This document shows, piece by piece, positions 1 to 5,795 of a stretch of 5,958 nt of DNA. The position numbers and the translations under genes are program-made. The notes below the pieces were generated by a model. That model was not told the DNA's origin. It worked only from the letters and a program-made list of their open reading frames with translations, and did no database searches. The stretch is from Clostridia bacterium (lineage in GTDB: Bacteria; Bacillota; Clostridia; Christensenellales; UBA1242). Each line of letters opens with the position of its first letter. The first letter of the stretch is position 1. The stretch spans positions 1-5,958 of the forward strand of contig JAEETG010000033.1 in assembly GCA_016290255.1 (NCBI GenBank), written 5' to 3'.

Positions 1-1
1 C

Positions 2-88
2 CACCATTTAGACGAGATTTTGGTGCTTCTAAATGCCAATTTTACTGGAAAGTTTGATATTATTATAAAAAGTTTAAAAAATATATAA
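2..88 (+). CDS. Possible 3' end of an unidentified upstream gene (partial)
   Basis: One frame is open from the left edge and ends at a TAA at 86-88. It gives a 28-residue tail that reads HLDEILVLLNANFTGKFD and then a hydrophobic and lysine-rich end (IIIKSLKNI). The amphipathic character looks like a natural C-terminus. A competing frame starting at base 1 stays open to a TGA at 55-57, but its composition (many Arg, Phe, Cys and Trp in a short stretch) is less natural. The fragment is too short to assign to a family, and I do not recognise it. If real, it lies in the same direction as dnaG, so dnaG could also be read from an upstream promoter. No terminator hairpin is visible between it and dnaG. 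Confidence 0.35.
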   Translation, partial: HHLDEILVLLNANFTGKFDIIIKSLKNI

Positions 89-187
89 AAATAAAAAGTA
101 ATTTCAAAACTTTATGACAAATAATAAGGGTATAACAAAAAAACACATTTTTTAGCTTAAATGCTATGTTTCTGTTTGGGGATTTAT
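89..187 (+). promoter_or_regulatory. Leader region upstream of dnaG with a weak promoter candidate
   Basis: This gap of about 100 bases is very AT-rich and holds no convincing gene. The best -10 candidate is TATAAC at 131-136 (5 of 6 consensus bases), but the hexamer 17 bases upstream (AACTTT, 108-113) is a poor -35 element and there is no TG extension. ATGACA at 114-119 resembles a -35 box but is only 11 bases from TATAAC, which is too close. A small imperfect hairpin is possible around TAGC 153-156 and GCTA 163-166. A promoter for the operon is expected here or further upstream; the sequence does not settle which. Confidence 0.25.
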
Positions 188-1981
188 ATGTCAAACTCTT
201 TATTTTCAACAGAGTGGAAAGAGGAACTAAAATCACGTAGTGACATCGTTTCCACTGTTTCAAAATACCTAAAATTAGAAAGAAAAGGCAAAAACTATTG
301 GGGTCTTTGCCCTTTTCACTATGAAAAAACCCCAAGTTTTTGTGTTAACGAGGTTGATCAATTTTTCAAATGTTTTGGGTGCGGAGAAAGTGGAGATGTT
401 ATAACTTTTGTTCGCAAATTTGAAGGGGTTGACTTCATGCAAGCAATTGAAATACTTGCCAAAAACGCTGGAATGGAAATGCCTAAAATAGAAAATAGCC
501 AAGAACTCAAAAAACAAAAAGAAGAAAAAGAACAAGTTCTTCAAGCGCTTAGGGCGGCTGCGATGTTTTACCACAAAACACTCAAAAGTGAAAAAGGTAA
601 AGTTTGCATGGAATACCTAAAAAAGCGTGGAGTAAGTTCATCTAGCATCACAAACTTTGGAATGGGTTACTCCCCTGATTTCGACTCCATGAAGCAAGAA
701 CTATTAAAACAAGGATTCAGCATCGAAACCATGAAAAAAGCCGGACTTGTTGACACAGGCTCGAACGGAAAAGTTTATGACGCATTTGCGGAAAGGCTCA
801 CTTTTCCACTTATTAACACCTATGGCGATGTGATTGGATTCTCTGCAAGAATCATTGAAGACAAGCCTTTTGCAAAATATAAAAACAGCACACAAACAAT
901 TGTTTTTGACAAAAGCCATGTTATATTTGGCATAAACTTAATCAAAAAACTTAGAAACGAACTGCACTCAAACGTGCCAAGAATCATTTTGGTTGAAGGG
1001 CAACTTGATGTTGTTTCAATGCATCAAAATGGTTTTAACAACACTGTTGCTTGCCTAGGCACTGCAATCACCCCACTTCACGCAAAAGAACTTAAGAAAA
1101 TGACCGACAATGTTGTTTTACTTTTGGACGGAGATGGAGCTGGACAAAAAGCAACTATGCGAAGCATCGACATTTTGCGTCCTAGTGGACTTTCCATAAA
1201 GGTTGCCACCCTTCCGGAAAAATTGGCCCCAGATGAGTTCTTGAAAAAATATTCAAAAGAAGATATGACACGTTTGCTTGATAACGCAGTGGAGGCAATG
1301 GAGTTTCAACTGCAAACAATTGCCAAGAACTTTGATTTATCATCAAAAGAACAAAAAGGAAACTACATTAAAAGTGCTTTGGCTCTCATTAAAACTTTGG
1401 AAACAGATGCAGAAAAAAGCATTTATCTCGACAGCGTTAGAAAACTCACAAACATTCCTGTTGATGTTTTAAGGCAAGATCTCGACAACATCAAAATCGA
1501 AAAGCCAAAAGAAATTAATGAAGAGAAAAACAATTTCTTGAAAGAAAACTTTGAAAAAGACGCTTTCATTATTGCAGACAAGTTTATTTTGGCATCACTT
1601 CTCTACAAAAAACCTTGGGCAAAAATTGAAGATTGTTCTAGCATCACTTTTCTTCTGCCTGACGCAAACACACTTTTTGATTATCTAAAACAATCAACAA
1701 AAGAAAAACCGGCACTTGTTGGAGGAGTGTTTGACAGGATTGATGTTGACAACAGCCCATTTATTCAAAGTGTTATTAACTGCACATTTAATGAAGAAAC
1801 TGGCCCAAAAGTTTGGAAAGACTGTTTAATTAAAAACGAACAAAGACAAATAATAATGGAAAAAGATAAATTGGAAAAACAACTTGGCTCAGCAGACATT
1901 GATGAAAGAAAAGAAATAGCGAAAAAACTTTTTGAATTAGATATAAAAATCGCAAAACTTAAAGCAAAAACAAACAATTAA
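188..1981 (+). CDS. dnaG: DNA primase DnaG
   Basis: This is the replicative primase, which synthesises the short RNA primers for lagging-strand synthesis and interacts with the DnaB-type helicase. The protein is 597 residues, a normal length. The N-terminal CHC2 zinc domain is complete: C41, H44, C62 and C65 lie in CPFHYEKTPSF and CFGCG. The catalytic core follows, with ERLTFPL and GFSAR near residue 210. The TOPRIM fold shows E270 in VEGQLDV, the LGTA strand, and D314/D316 in LLDGDGAG. The C-terminal third is poorly conserved and lysine-rich, as is usual for the helicase-interaction domain. Oddly, the DPDE motif reads APDE (A347, P348, D349), so one acidic residue of the metal site is missing. 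The start at 188 was chosen because family members begin close to the 'RSDIV' helix and GGGG at 178-181 can act as a weak ribosome site. An upstream in-frame ATG at 161 would add nine residues (MLCFCLGIY) with no ribosome site. The stop codon overlaps the rpoD ribosome site. Confidence 0.97.
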   Translation: MSNSLFSTEWKEELKSRSDIVSTVSKYLKLERKGKNYWGLCPFHYEKTPSFCVNEVDQFFKCFGCGESGDVITFVRKFEGVDFMQAIEILAKNAGMEMPKIENSQELKKQKEEKEQVLQALRAAAMFYHKTLKSEKGKVCMEYLKKRGVSSSSITNFGMGYSPDFDSMKQELLKQGFSIETMKKAGLVDTGSNGKVYDAFAERLTFPLINTYGDVIGFSARIIEDKPFAKYKNSTQTIVFDKSHVIFGINLIKKLRNELHSNVPRIILVEGQLDVVSMHQNGFNNTVACLGTAITPLHAKELKKMTDNVVLLLDGDGAGQKATMRSIDILRPSGLSIKVATLPEKLAPDEFLKKYSKEDMTRLLDNAVEAMEFQLQTIAKNFDLSSKEQKGNYIKSALALIKTLETDAEKSIYLDSVRKLTNIPVDVLRQDLDNIKIEKPKEINEEKNNFLKENFEKDAFIIADKFILASLLYKKPWAKIEDCSSITFLLPDANTLFDYLKQSTKEKPALVGGVFDRIDVDNSPFIQSVINCTFNEETGPKVWKDCLIKNEQRQIIMEKDKLEKQLGSADIDERKEIAKKLFELDIKIAKLKAKTNN

Positions 1982-1985
1982 GGAG
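1980..1985 (+). promoter_or_regulatory. Ribosome binding site that fixes the TTG start of rpoD
   Basis: AAGGAG lies 8 bases before the TTG at 1994 and overlaps the dnaG stop codon (TAA, 1979-1981). The next in-frame ATG is at residue 30, inside region 1.1 and without an equally good site, so this ribosome site is what supports the TTG start. The overlap with the dnaG stop suggests that ribosomes ending dnaG can reinitiate on rpoD. Confidence 0.85.
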
Positions 1986-1993
1986 AAAATATT

Positions 1994-3046
1994 TTGGAAT
2001 TTGATATAGAAGTTGAAAAACTAAAGGAACAAGGATTAAAAAAGGGATACCTAAACGAAGATGACATCTATTTGAAGCTTATGAAACATGAAGCAAACGC
2101 AGAAACACTGGAAAAAGTTATACAAGGTTTCAAAAAAGCTGGAATTGAAATTAGAAAAGAGGACGACAGTGACAAAGATGATGCAATGCTTGAATCACTC
2201 ATGAACCAAGCAAACATCAACGACCCAGTGAAAATGTATTTCAAAGACATTGGAAAAGTTAGCCTCTTAACACCAGAAGAAGAAATTGAACTTGGAAAAA
2301 GAATTATGGCTGGCGATGAAGAAGCAAAGAAAAAACTTGTTGAGTGCAACCTAAGGCTTGTTGTTTCAATTGCAAAACGTTGGGTTGGAAAAACAAGCAT
2401 GAGCTTTTCGGACCTAATCCAAGAAGGAAACATGGGACTAATTAAGGCAGTTGACCGTTTTGACTATAGGCGTGGTTTCCACTTTTCCACATATGGAACA
2501 TGGTGGATAAGACAAGCAATTTCAAGAGCAATTGCAGACCAGGCAAGAACAATTAGGCTCCCTGTTCACATGGTTGAAACAATCAACAAACTAAGCCGCG
2601 TGACAAGGCAACTTTGGCAAGAACTTGGAAGAGAGCCTCTCGACAGTGAAATTGCAGAAAAAATGGGAATCAGTGAAGAAAAAGTTGGAGAGATTAAAGA
2701 AATCGCTCAAGAGCCAACCTCTCTTGAAGGCCCTGCAGGAGAAGAAGGAGACAGTGAAGTTTCCGACTTTATTCCAGACGAAAACGCAAAAAGCCCAGTT
2801 GAAGTTGTGACACAAACAATACTTAAAGATGAGTTATTGTCTGTTATCGACACACTCACCCCAAGAGAACAAAAAGTTATTCGTTTGCGTTATGGTCTAG
2901 ACGACTCTCACCCACGAACATTGGAAGAAGTTGGAAAAGAATTCAATGTCACTCGTGAAAGAATTCGTCAGATTGAGGCAAAAGCACTAAGAAAACTTAG
3001 AAATCCATCAAGAAGCAAAAAACTAAAGGACTTTTATGATGAATAA
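1994..3046 (+). CDS. rpoD: Primary (housekeeping) RNA polymerase sigma factor RpoD/SigA
   Basis: This is the group 1 sigma-70 factor that directs RNA polymerase to housekeeping promoters. At 350 residues it is a compact Gram-positive SigA-type protein without the long non-conserved region of proteobacterial RpoD. Region 1.1 covers about residues 1-55. Region 1.2 starts at DPVKMYFKDIG (77-87). Regions 2.1-2.4 span about 118-190, with DLIQEGNMGLIKAV, FSTYGTWWIRQ and DQARTIRLP. Region 3.0 has VHMVETINKL, with H192 and E195 at the positions that read the extended -10 TG in E. coli. Region 3.2 includes DFIPDE (258-263). Region 4.2 has the helix-turn-helix TLEEVGKEFNVTRERIRQIE, ending in PSRS. The start is TTG, supported by AAGGAG 8 bases upstream and by the intact region 1.1. 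Unusual features are Gly for Ala in STYATWW, one extra residue before DLIQEG, and Ser at the E. coli T440 position. The gene lies 12 bases after dnaG and overlaps trmK by 11 bases. Confidence 0.97.
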   Translation: MEFDIEVEKLKEQGLKKGYLNEDDIYLKLMKHEANAETLEKVIQGFKKAGIEIRKEDDSDKDDAMLESLMNQANINDPVKMYFKDIGKVSLLTPEEEIELGKRIMAGDEEAKKKLVECNLRLVVSIAKRWVGKTSMSFSDLIQEGNMGLIKAVDRFDYRRGFHFSTYGTWWIRQAISRAIADQARTIRLPVHMVETINKLSRVTRQLWQELGREPLDSEIAEKMGISEEKVGEIKEIAQEPTSLEGPAGEEGDSEVSDFIPDENAKSPVEVVTQTILKDELLSVIDTLTPREQKVIRLRYGLDDSHPRTLEEVGKEFNVTRERIRQIEAKALRKLRNPSRSKKLKDFYDE

Positions 3047-3725
3047 TCTATCTACGAGGCAAAAAGCACTGATTGATGCTTGCAAAAAGTTTCACACAAC
3101 TTGTGATGTTGGATGTGACCACGGATATATTGGCGTGTCACTTTTAAAAAACAAAAAAACAAACTTTTTGATTGCAACAGACATAAGTGCCCCATCCGTT
3201 CACAAAACTGAAGTTTTGTTAAAACAACATAACTTGCAAAATTATGCAAGCATTCGTGTTGGCGACGGGCTTGAAACAGTGAAATCAAGCGAAAATGTTG
3301 AGCAAATCATCATTGCCGGAATGGGCGGAAAAGAAATTGTTCACATTTTAAGTGAATATAAAAGCCTTAAAAAAACAAAACACTTTGTTTTTCAACCAAT
3401 GAATGAACTTCAAGTTTTTAGAAAATATTTAAGCGATAATAACATAAAAATTCAAAAAGATATTGTAATTTTTGATAAAAAGTTTTATCATATAATAACA
3501 GCAAAACCACAAGAAAACTCTTCACTCTCACCTTTTAGGCAAAAATGGGGTGCAAAAACAAAAGATAGAAACAAAGACTATTTCTTATGGCTTGCTGAAA
3601 AAGAAAAGAAATTAACAAAAATATTAAATAATCTTCCAAAGAATAATGAAAAAGAAAAAGAAATATTAAAATGTTTAAATGATATTAAAAGAATTAAAGC
3701 CACAAAAGGAGCAAAAAAATGTTAG
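3036..3725 (+). CDS. trmK: tRNA (adenine(22)-N1)-methyltransferase TrmK
   Basis: This SAM-dependent class I methyltransferase is expected to form m1A at position 22 of tRNA, acting in the cytoplasm. The 229-residue protein matches the TrmK/YqfN layout. The N-terminal helix is followed by the SAM-binding motif CDVGCDHGYIG (23-33), an acidic strand end in IATDIS (46-51), and RVGDGLE (74-80). The family signatures IIIAGMGGKEI (91-101) and FQPMNE (119-124) come next, then YHIITAKP at the end of the Rossmann fold. The last 60 or so residues are lysine-rich and probably helical, as in the family's C-terminal helical domain. Two adjacent ATG codons (3036 and 3039) are possible starts. AAAGGA at 3025-3030 is 5 and 8 bases upstream respectively, so 3039 is slightly better spaced. 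The start lies inside the end of rpoD, which points to translational coupling. The position directly after dnaG and rpoD agrees with its location in Bacillota. Confidence 0.92.
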   Translation: MMNNLSTRQKALIDACKKFHTTCDVGCDHGYIGVSLLKNKKTNFLIATDISAPSVHKTEVLLKQHNLQNYASIRVGDGLETVKSSENVEQIIIAGMGGKEIVHILSEYKSLKKTKHFVFQPMNELQVFRKYLSDNNIKIQKDIVIFDKKFYHIITAKPQENSSLSPFRQKWGAKTKDRNKDYFLWLAEKEKKLTKILNNLPKNNEKEKEILKCLNDIKRIKATKGAKKC

Positions 3726-4414
3726 AAGAAATGTTAGAATATCAAAAGAAAGATGGGCAACTTGTTAAAATTGAAAAAGAAATTTCTGAAAGCAAAGCAA
3801 AAAAAGTTGTCAACCAAATGGTTGGAATCGTTAAAGATGCTCAACAAAAACTTATGCAAACAGAAAAGAACGCAACAATTCTCATCAAAAACTATGACAC
3901 TTTGAACAAGTCATTTATAAATCAACAAAAAATCACTTTAAAATACTTAAAACTAAAAGCAGAAAATGAGCAAGACGATGCAATCGTTGAATATGAAAAA
4001 AGCATTAAGGACGCCACAACAAACCTTTTGTTAATTCAAAAGAACATTGCAAAACTTTCAAAAAGCATCACAGACACACTAAAACAATTTGAACAATATA
4101 AAACTGATGTTATTGATGCCAAAAAGAAACACGCACAAGGAATGGCAGCATACAACAAACTTGTTGAGAGCCACGAAAAAGAAATTGAAGACCTAAAGAA
4201 AGAACTTGTGAAACTTGAAAAGAAAGTTGACCCAAAACTTCTTGCAAAATACAAAAAGATGAGAGAAGACAAAAAGTTCCCAATCTTTGTTCCACTTTTG
4301 AACTCTTCTTGTGGTGGATGCTCTATGGGGCTTGCAGTATCTCAAGTTAACAAGTTGGAAGAAAAAGGAATGCTGGAGTGCGAAAACTGCCACAGAATTA
4401 TTTATAAAAAATAG
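3719..4414 (+). CDS. Coiled-coil protein with C-terminal C4-type zinc ribbon (COG1579-like)
   Basis: The 231-residue protein has two parts. Residues 1 to about 185 are almost all charged and heptad-like, with long Lys/Glu helices that predict an extended antiparallel coiled coil. Residues about 188-231 form a zinc ribbon with C198-x2-C201 (SCGGCSMGL) and C221-x2-C224 (ECENCHRIIY). The order, the spacing and the 'CGGC..GL...V' and 'CENCxRI' signatures fit the bacterial C4-type zinc-ribbon family typified by COG1579 and Chlamydia CT398 (CdsZ). The molecular role is not settled in most bacteria. Proposals include nucleic acid binding or a protein-scaffold function, and nothing here decides between them. 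No signal peptide or membrane segment is visible, so it should be cytoplasmic. The start ATG overlaps the trmK stop by 7 bases and has AAGGAG at 3706-3711, 7 bases upstream. It is the last gene of the operon. Confidence 0.88.
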   Translation: MLEEMLEYQKKDGQLVKIEKEISESKAKKVVNQMVGIVKDAQQKLMQTEKNATILIKNYDTLNKSFINQQKITLKYLKLKAENEQDDAIVEYEKSIKDATTNLLLIQKNIAKLSKSITDTLKQFEQYKTDVIDAKKKHAQGMAAYNKLVESHEKEIEDLKKELVKLEKKVDPKLLAKYKKMREDKKFPIFVPLLNSSCGGCSMGLAVSQVNKLEEKGMLECENCHRIIYKK

Positions 4415-4454
4415 TTTTTGCAAAAATTTATGCTAAAAATTTAAAAAAAATAAT

Positions 4455-4488
4455 AAAAATGAGTTAAAAATAACTCATTTTTTATTTT
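4455..4488. terminator. Bidirectional intrinsic terminator between the dnaG operon and ung
   Basis: A perfect inverted repeat pairs 4455-4466 with 4471-4482 (TGAGTTA core with an A-tract on the left and T-tract on the right) around a 4-base AAAA loop. On the plus strand the hairpin is followed by a T-rich run to 4488. On the minus strand the A-rich bases to its left (4443-4459) become the U-tract. It can therefore stop both the dnaG-rpoD-trmK-zinc ribbon transcript and the convergent ung transcript. The GC content of the stem is low, so efficiency depends on the A/T tracts. The ung stop codon (4482-4484) touches the right arm. Confidence 0.85.
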
Positions 4489-5150
4489 ATAGACCAATCA
4501 ATTGGTTCCATGTTGTGTTCTTTCAAAAACTTATTTGCTTTGGAAAAATGTTTGCAGCCAAAAAATCCATTATATGCAGACAGTGGGCTTGGGTGTGCTG
4601 CCATCAAAACAAGGTGTTTTTGTGAATTGATATTTTGCCCAATTTCCTTTGCGTTCCTCCCCCAGAGCATAAAGACTATTGGTTCTTCCCTTTCGTTCAA
4701 TTTTTCAATGATTTTTGTGGTTATCTGCTCCCAACCTTTGTTCTTGTGAGAGTTTGCCTGCCCTCGCCTTACTGTTAACACAGAGTTTAAGAGCAAAACC
4801 CCTTGTTTTGCCCAAGAAGTTAAGTCGCCATGAGTTGGAATTGGAGCGCCAACATCGCTGTTTATTTCTTTGTAGATGTTTTGTAAACTTGGTGGAATGT
4901 CTGTTTCTTTTGGAACTGAAAAGCTTAGACCCATTGCCTGATTTGGTTCGTGATATGGGTCTTGCCCAATGATGACCACTTTCACATTTTTGTAAGGCAC
5001 CAAATTTAGCGCGTTAAAGATGTCTTCCGCCACAGGATAGATTGTGTATTTCTTATACTCTTCTCCCAAAAACTTCTCTAGATTTTTATAGTTTTCAGTG
5101 TTAAACTCGTCTTTTAGAAGTTCAAACCAATTTTTTGCAATCCTAATCAT
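4482..5150 (-). CDS. ung: Uracil-DNA glycosylase, family 1
   Basis: The enzyme cuts uracil from DNA (from cytosine deamination or dUTP misincorporation), starting base excision repair in the cytoplasm. All diagnostic parts of family 1 UDG are present in the 222 residues. Motif A is GQDPYHEPNQAMGLSFSVP, beginning at residue 62, with D64 as the water-activating residue. The uracil-pocket strand is LLLNSVLTVRRGQANSH (119-135). MLWGRNAKEIG lies at 161-171. Motif B is HPSPLSAYNGFFGCKHFSKAN, beginning at H186, the catalytic histidine and DNA-intercalation loop. Length is normal for the family and no key residue is missing. The ATG at 5150 has AAGGGG six bases upstream (5157-5162 on the complement). 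The gene has its own promoter and is a one-gene transcript, converging with the dnaG operon and diverging from the NUDIX gene. Confidence 0.97.
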   Translation of the reverse strand: MIRIAKNWFELLKDEFNTENYKNLEKFLGEEYKKYTIYPVAEDIFNALNLVPYKNVKVVIIGQDPYHEPNQAMGLSFSVPKETDIPPSLQNIYKEINSDVGAPIPTHGDLTSWAKQGVLLLNSVLTVRRGQANSHKNKGWEQITTKIIEKLNEREEPIVFMLWGRNAKEIGQNINSQKHLVLMAAHPSPLSAYNGFFGCKHFSKANKFLKEHNMEPIDWSIK

Positions 5151-5170
5151 TTTTATCCCCTTATAATTTT

Positions 5171-5199
5171 ATTATATCACACTTTTTTGTTCTAAACAA
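5171..5199 (-). promoter_or_regulatory. Extended -10 promoter of ung
   Basis: Reading the minus strand, TATAAT (complement of 5171-5176) is preceded by TGA, giving the TGnTATAAT extended -10 form. A weak -35 element TTGTTT (3 of 6, complement of 5194-5199) lies 17 bases upstream. Transcription would start near 5164, leaving a leader of only about 14 bases, with the ribosome site AAGGGG almost at the 5' end of the RNA. It sits back to back with the NUDIX promoter. Confidence 0.75.
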
Positions 5200-5209
5200 T
5201 TCAAAATGT

Positions 5210-5238
5210 TATACAAAACTAAAATATTATGGTATAAT
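5210..5238 (+). promoter_or_regulatory. Extended -10 promoter of the NUDIX gene
   Basis: A perfect TATAAT at 5233-5238 is preceded by TGG (5230-5232), an extended -10 element. The hexamer 17 bases upstream is TATACA at 5210-5215 (4 of 6 matches to TTGACA). The expected start of transcription is near 5245, giving a leader of about 23 bases that holds just the ribosome site. The -35 boxes of this promoter and of ung are only 10 bases apart, so the two may compete for polymerase. Confidence 0.8.
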
Positions 5239-5255
5239 GAAATTGATTAAAAAGT

Positions 5256-5261
5256 GAGGTG
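5256..5261 (+). promoter_or_regulatory. Ribosome binding site that decides the NUDIX start
   Basis: GAGGTG lies 6 bases before the ATG at 5268. An in-frame GTG at 5259 could extend the protein by three residues, but it is part of this ribosome site and has no good site of its own. The ATG at 5268 is therefore the likely start. Confidence 0.8.
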
Positions 5262-5267
5262 AAAATT

Positions 5268-5729
5268 ATGACAGAAAGATATCGTGCAATTATCATTAAA
5301 GATGGAAATTTGGTTGTTATGGAAAGGCATAAAAATGGAAGACACTACTGGGTTTACCCTGGTGGCGGAAGAGAAGGAAATGAAACACCAGAAGAATGTT
5401 GCGAAAGAGAAGTTTTGGAAGAATTTGGAATTGAAGTTAAAGCAAAAAAAATGATCTACTTCATGGAACAAGCCGACACACTGCAAGGATTTTTTGTTTG
5501 TGATTGGACTAGTGGCGAAATACACAAAACAGATGCAGTTGAATACACCTCATATAAACCAGATGTTTATGGAACATATAATCCAACAACAATTAAACTT
5601 AGTGAAATTGAAAAATATCCAACACTATACCCAAAAGAAATAACAGCCCAACTAATTAAAGACCTAAAAAAGTTTGGCACCGAACTTGATCGCCCTCTTC
5701 TAAACTTTAAACTAGACATGAGTGAGTAA
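5268..5729 (+). CDS. NUDIX hydrolase, substrate unknown
   Basis: The 153-residue protein has a perfect NUDIX box, G-x5-E-x7-REVLEEFGI, at residues 33-55 inside WVYPGGGREGNETPEE. R47, E48, E51 and E52 supply the Mg2+-binding helix. Such enzymes hydrolyse a nucleoside diphosphate linked to another moiety, for example oxidised nucleotides, ADP-ribose, sugar nucleotides or dinucleotides. The short N-terminal strand (RYRAIIIKDGNLVVMER) and the WVYPGGG lead-in are typical of small MutT-like proteins. No feature that would fix the substrate is recognisable. The C-terminal part (KLSEIEKYPTLYPKEITAQLIKDL...) is a plausible final helix region, so the gene looks complete. It has its own promoter and ends in a strong hairpin, and so is monocistronic. 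Its neighbour ung also acts in nucleotide or DNA quality control, which is suggestive but not proof of a housecleaning role. Confidence 0.93.
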   Translation: MTERYRAIIIKDGNLVVMERHKNGRHYWVYPGGGREGNETPEECCEREVLEEFGIEVKAKKMIYFMEQADTLQGFFVCDWTSGEIHKTDAVEYTSYKPDVYGTYNPTTIKLSEIEKYPTLYPKEITAQLIKDLKKFGTELDRPLLNFKLDMSE

Positions 5730-5730
5730 T

Positions 5731-5762
5731 AAAAAAGATTGGAAAATCTCCAATCTTTTTTT
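5731..5762. terminator. Bidirectional intrinsic terminator between the NUDIX and aminopeptidase genes
   Basis: GATTGGA (5737-5743) pairs with TCCAATC (5749-5755) around a 5-base loop. The stem extends through A 5731-5736 pairing with T 5756-5761, 13 base pairs in all. The T-run to 5762 terminates the NUDIX transcript. On the minus strand the A-run at 5731-5736 serves as the U-tract for the convergent aminopeptidase gene. It begins two bases after the NUDIX stop codon. Confidence 0.9.
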
Positions 5763-5795
5763 GTTTTGCAAAAATTATTGTGAAATAATTAATGT

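Noticed and set aside
141..171. Imperfect hairpin (AAACA/TGTTT and TAGC/GCTA) before dnaG as a riboswitch or attenuator
   Set aside because: The stems are short, A/T-rich and interrupted, with no conserved aptamer pattern or terminator tail.
161..187. Upstream ATG of dnaG adding MLCFCLGIY
   Set aside because: It has no ribosome site, the added residues do not fit the primase N-terminus, and the ATG at 188 has GGGG six bases upstream.
1278..1472. Short out-of-frame plus-strand open frame inside dnaG, and similar ones inside rpoD
   Set aside because: They lie within conserved genes and have no ribosome site or recognisable domain.
2068..2433. A 121-codon minus-strand open frame opposite rpoD
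   Set aside because: It is antisense to the highly conserved sigma regions, and its Ser/Phe-rich product is what the complement of Lys/Glu-rich codons gives. It has no family features.
4510..4972. Two plus-strand open frames opposite ung
   Set aside because: ung is complete and conserved on the other strand. These products are Leu/Cys/Ser-rich shadows with no motif.
188..5729. Possible Mollicutes-type genetic code because of the AT richness
   Set aside because: All genes are open with TGG for tryptophan and no in-frame TGA, and all end in TAA or TAG.
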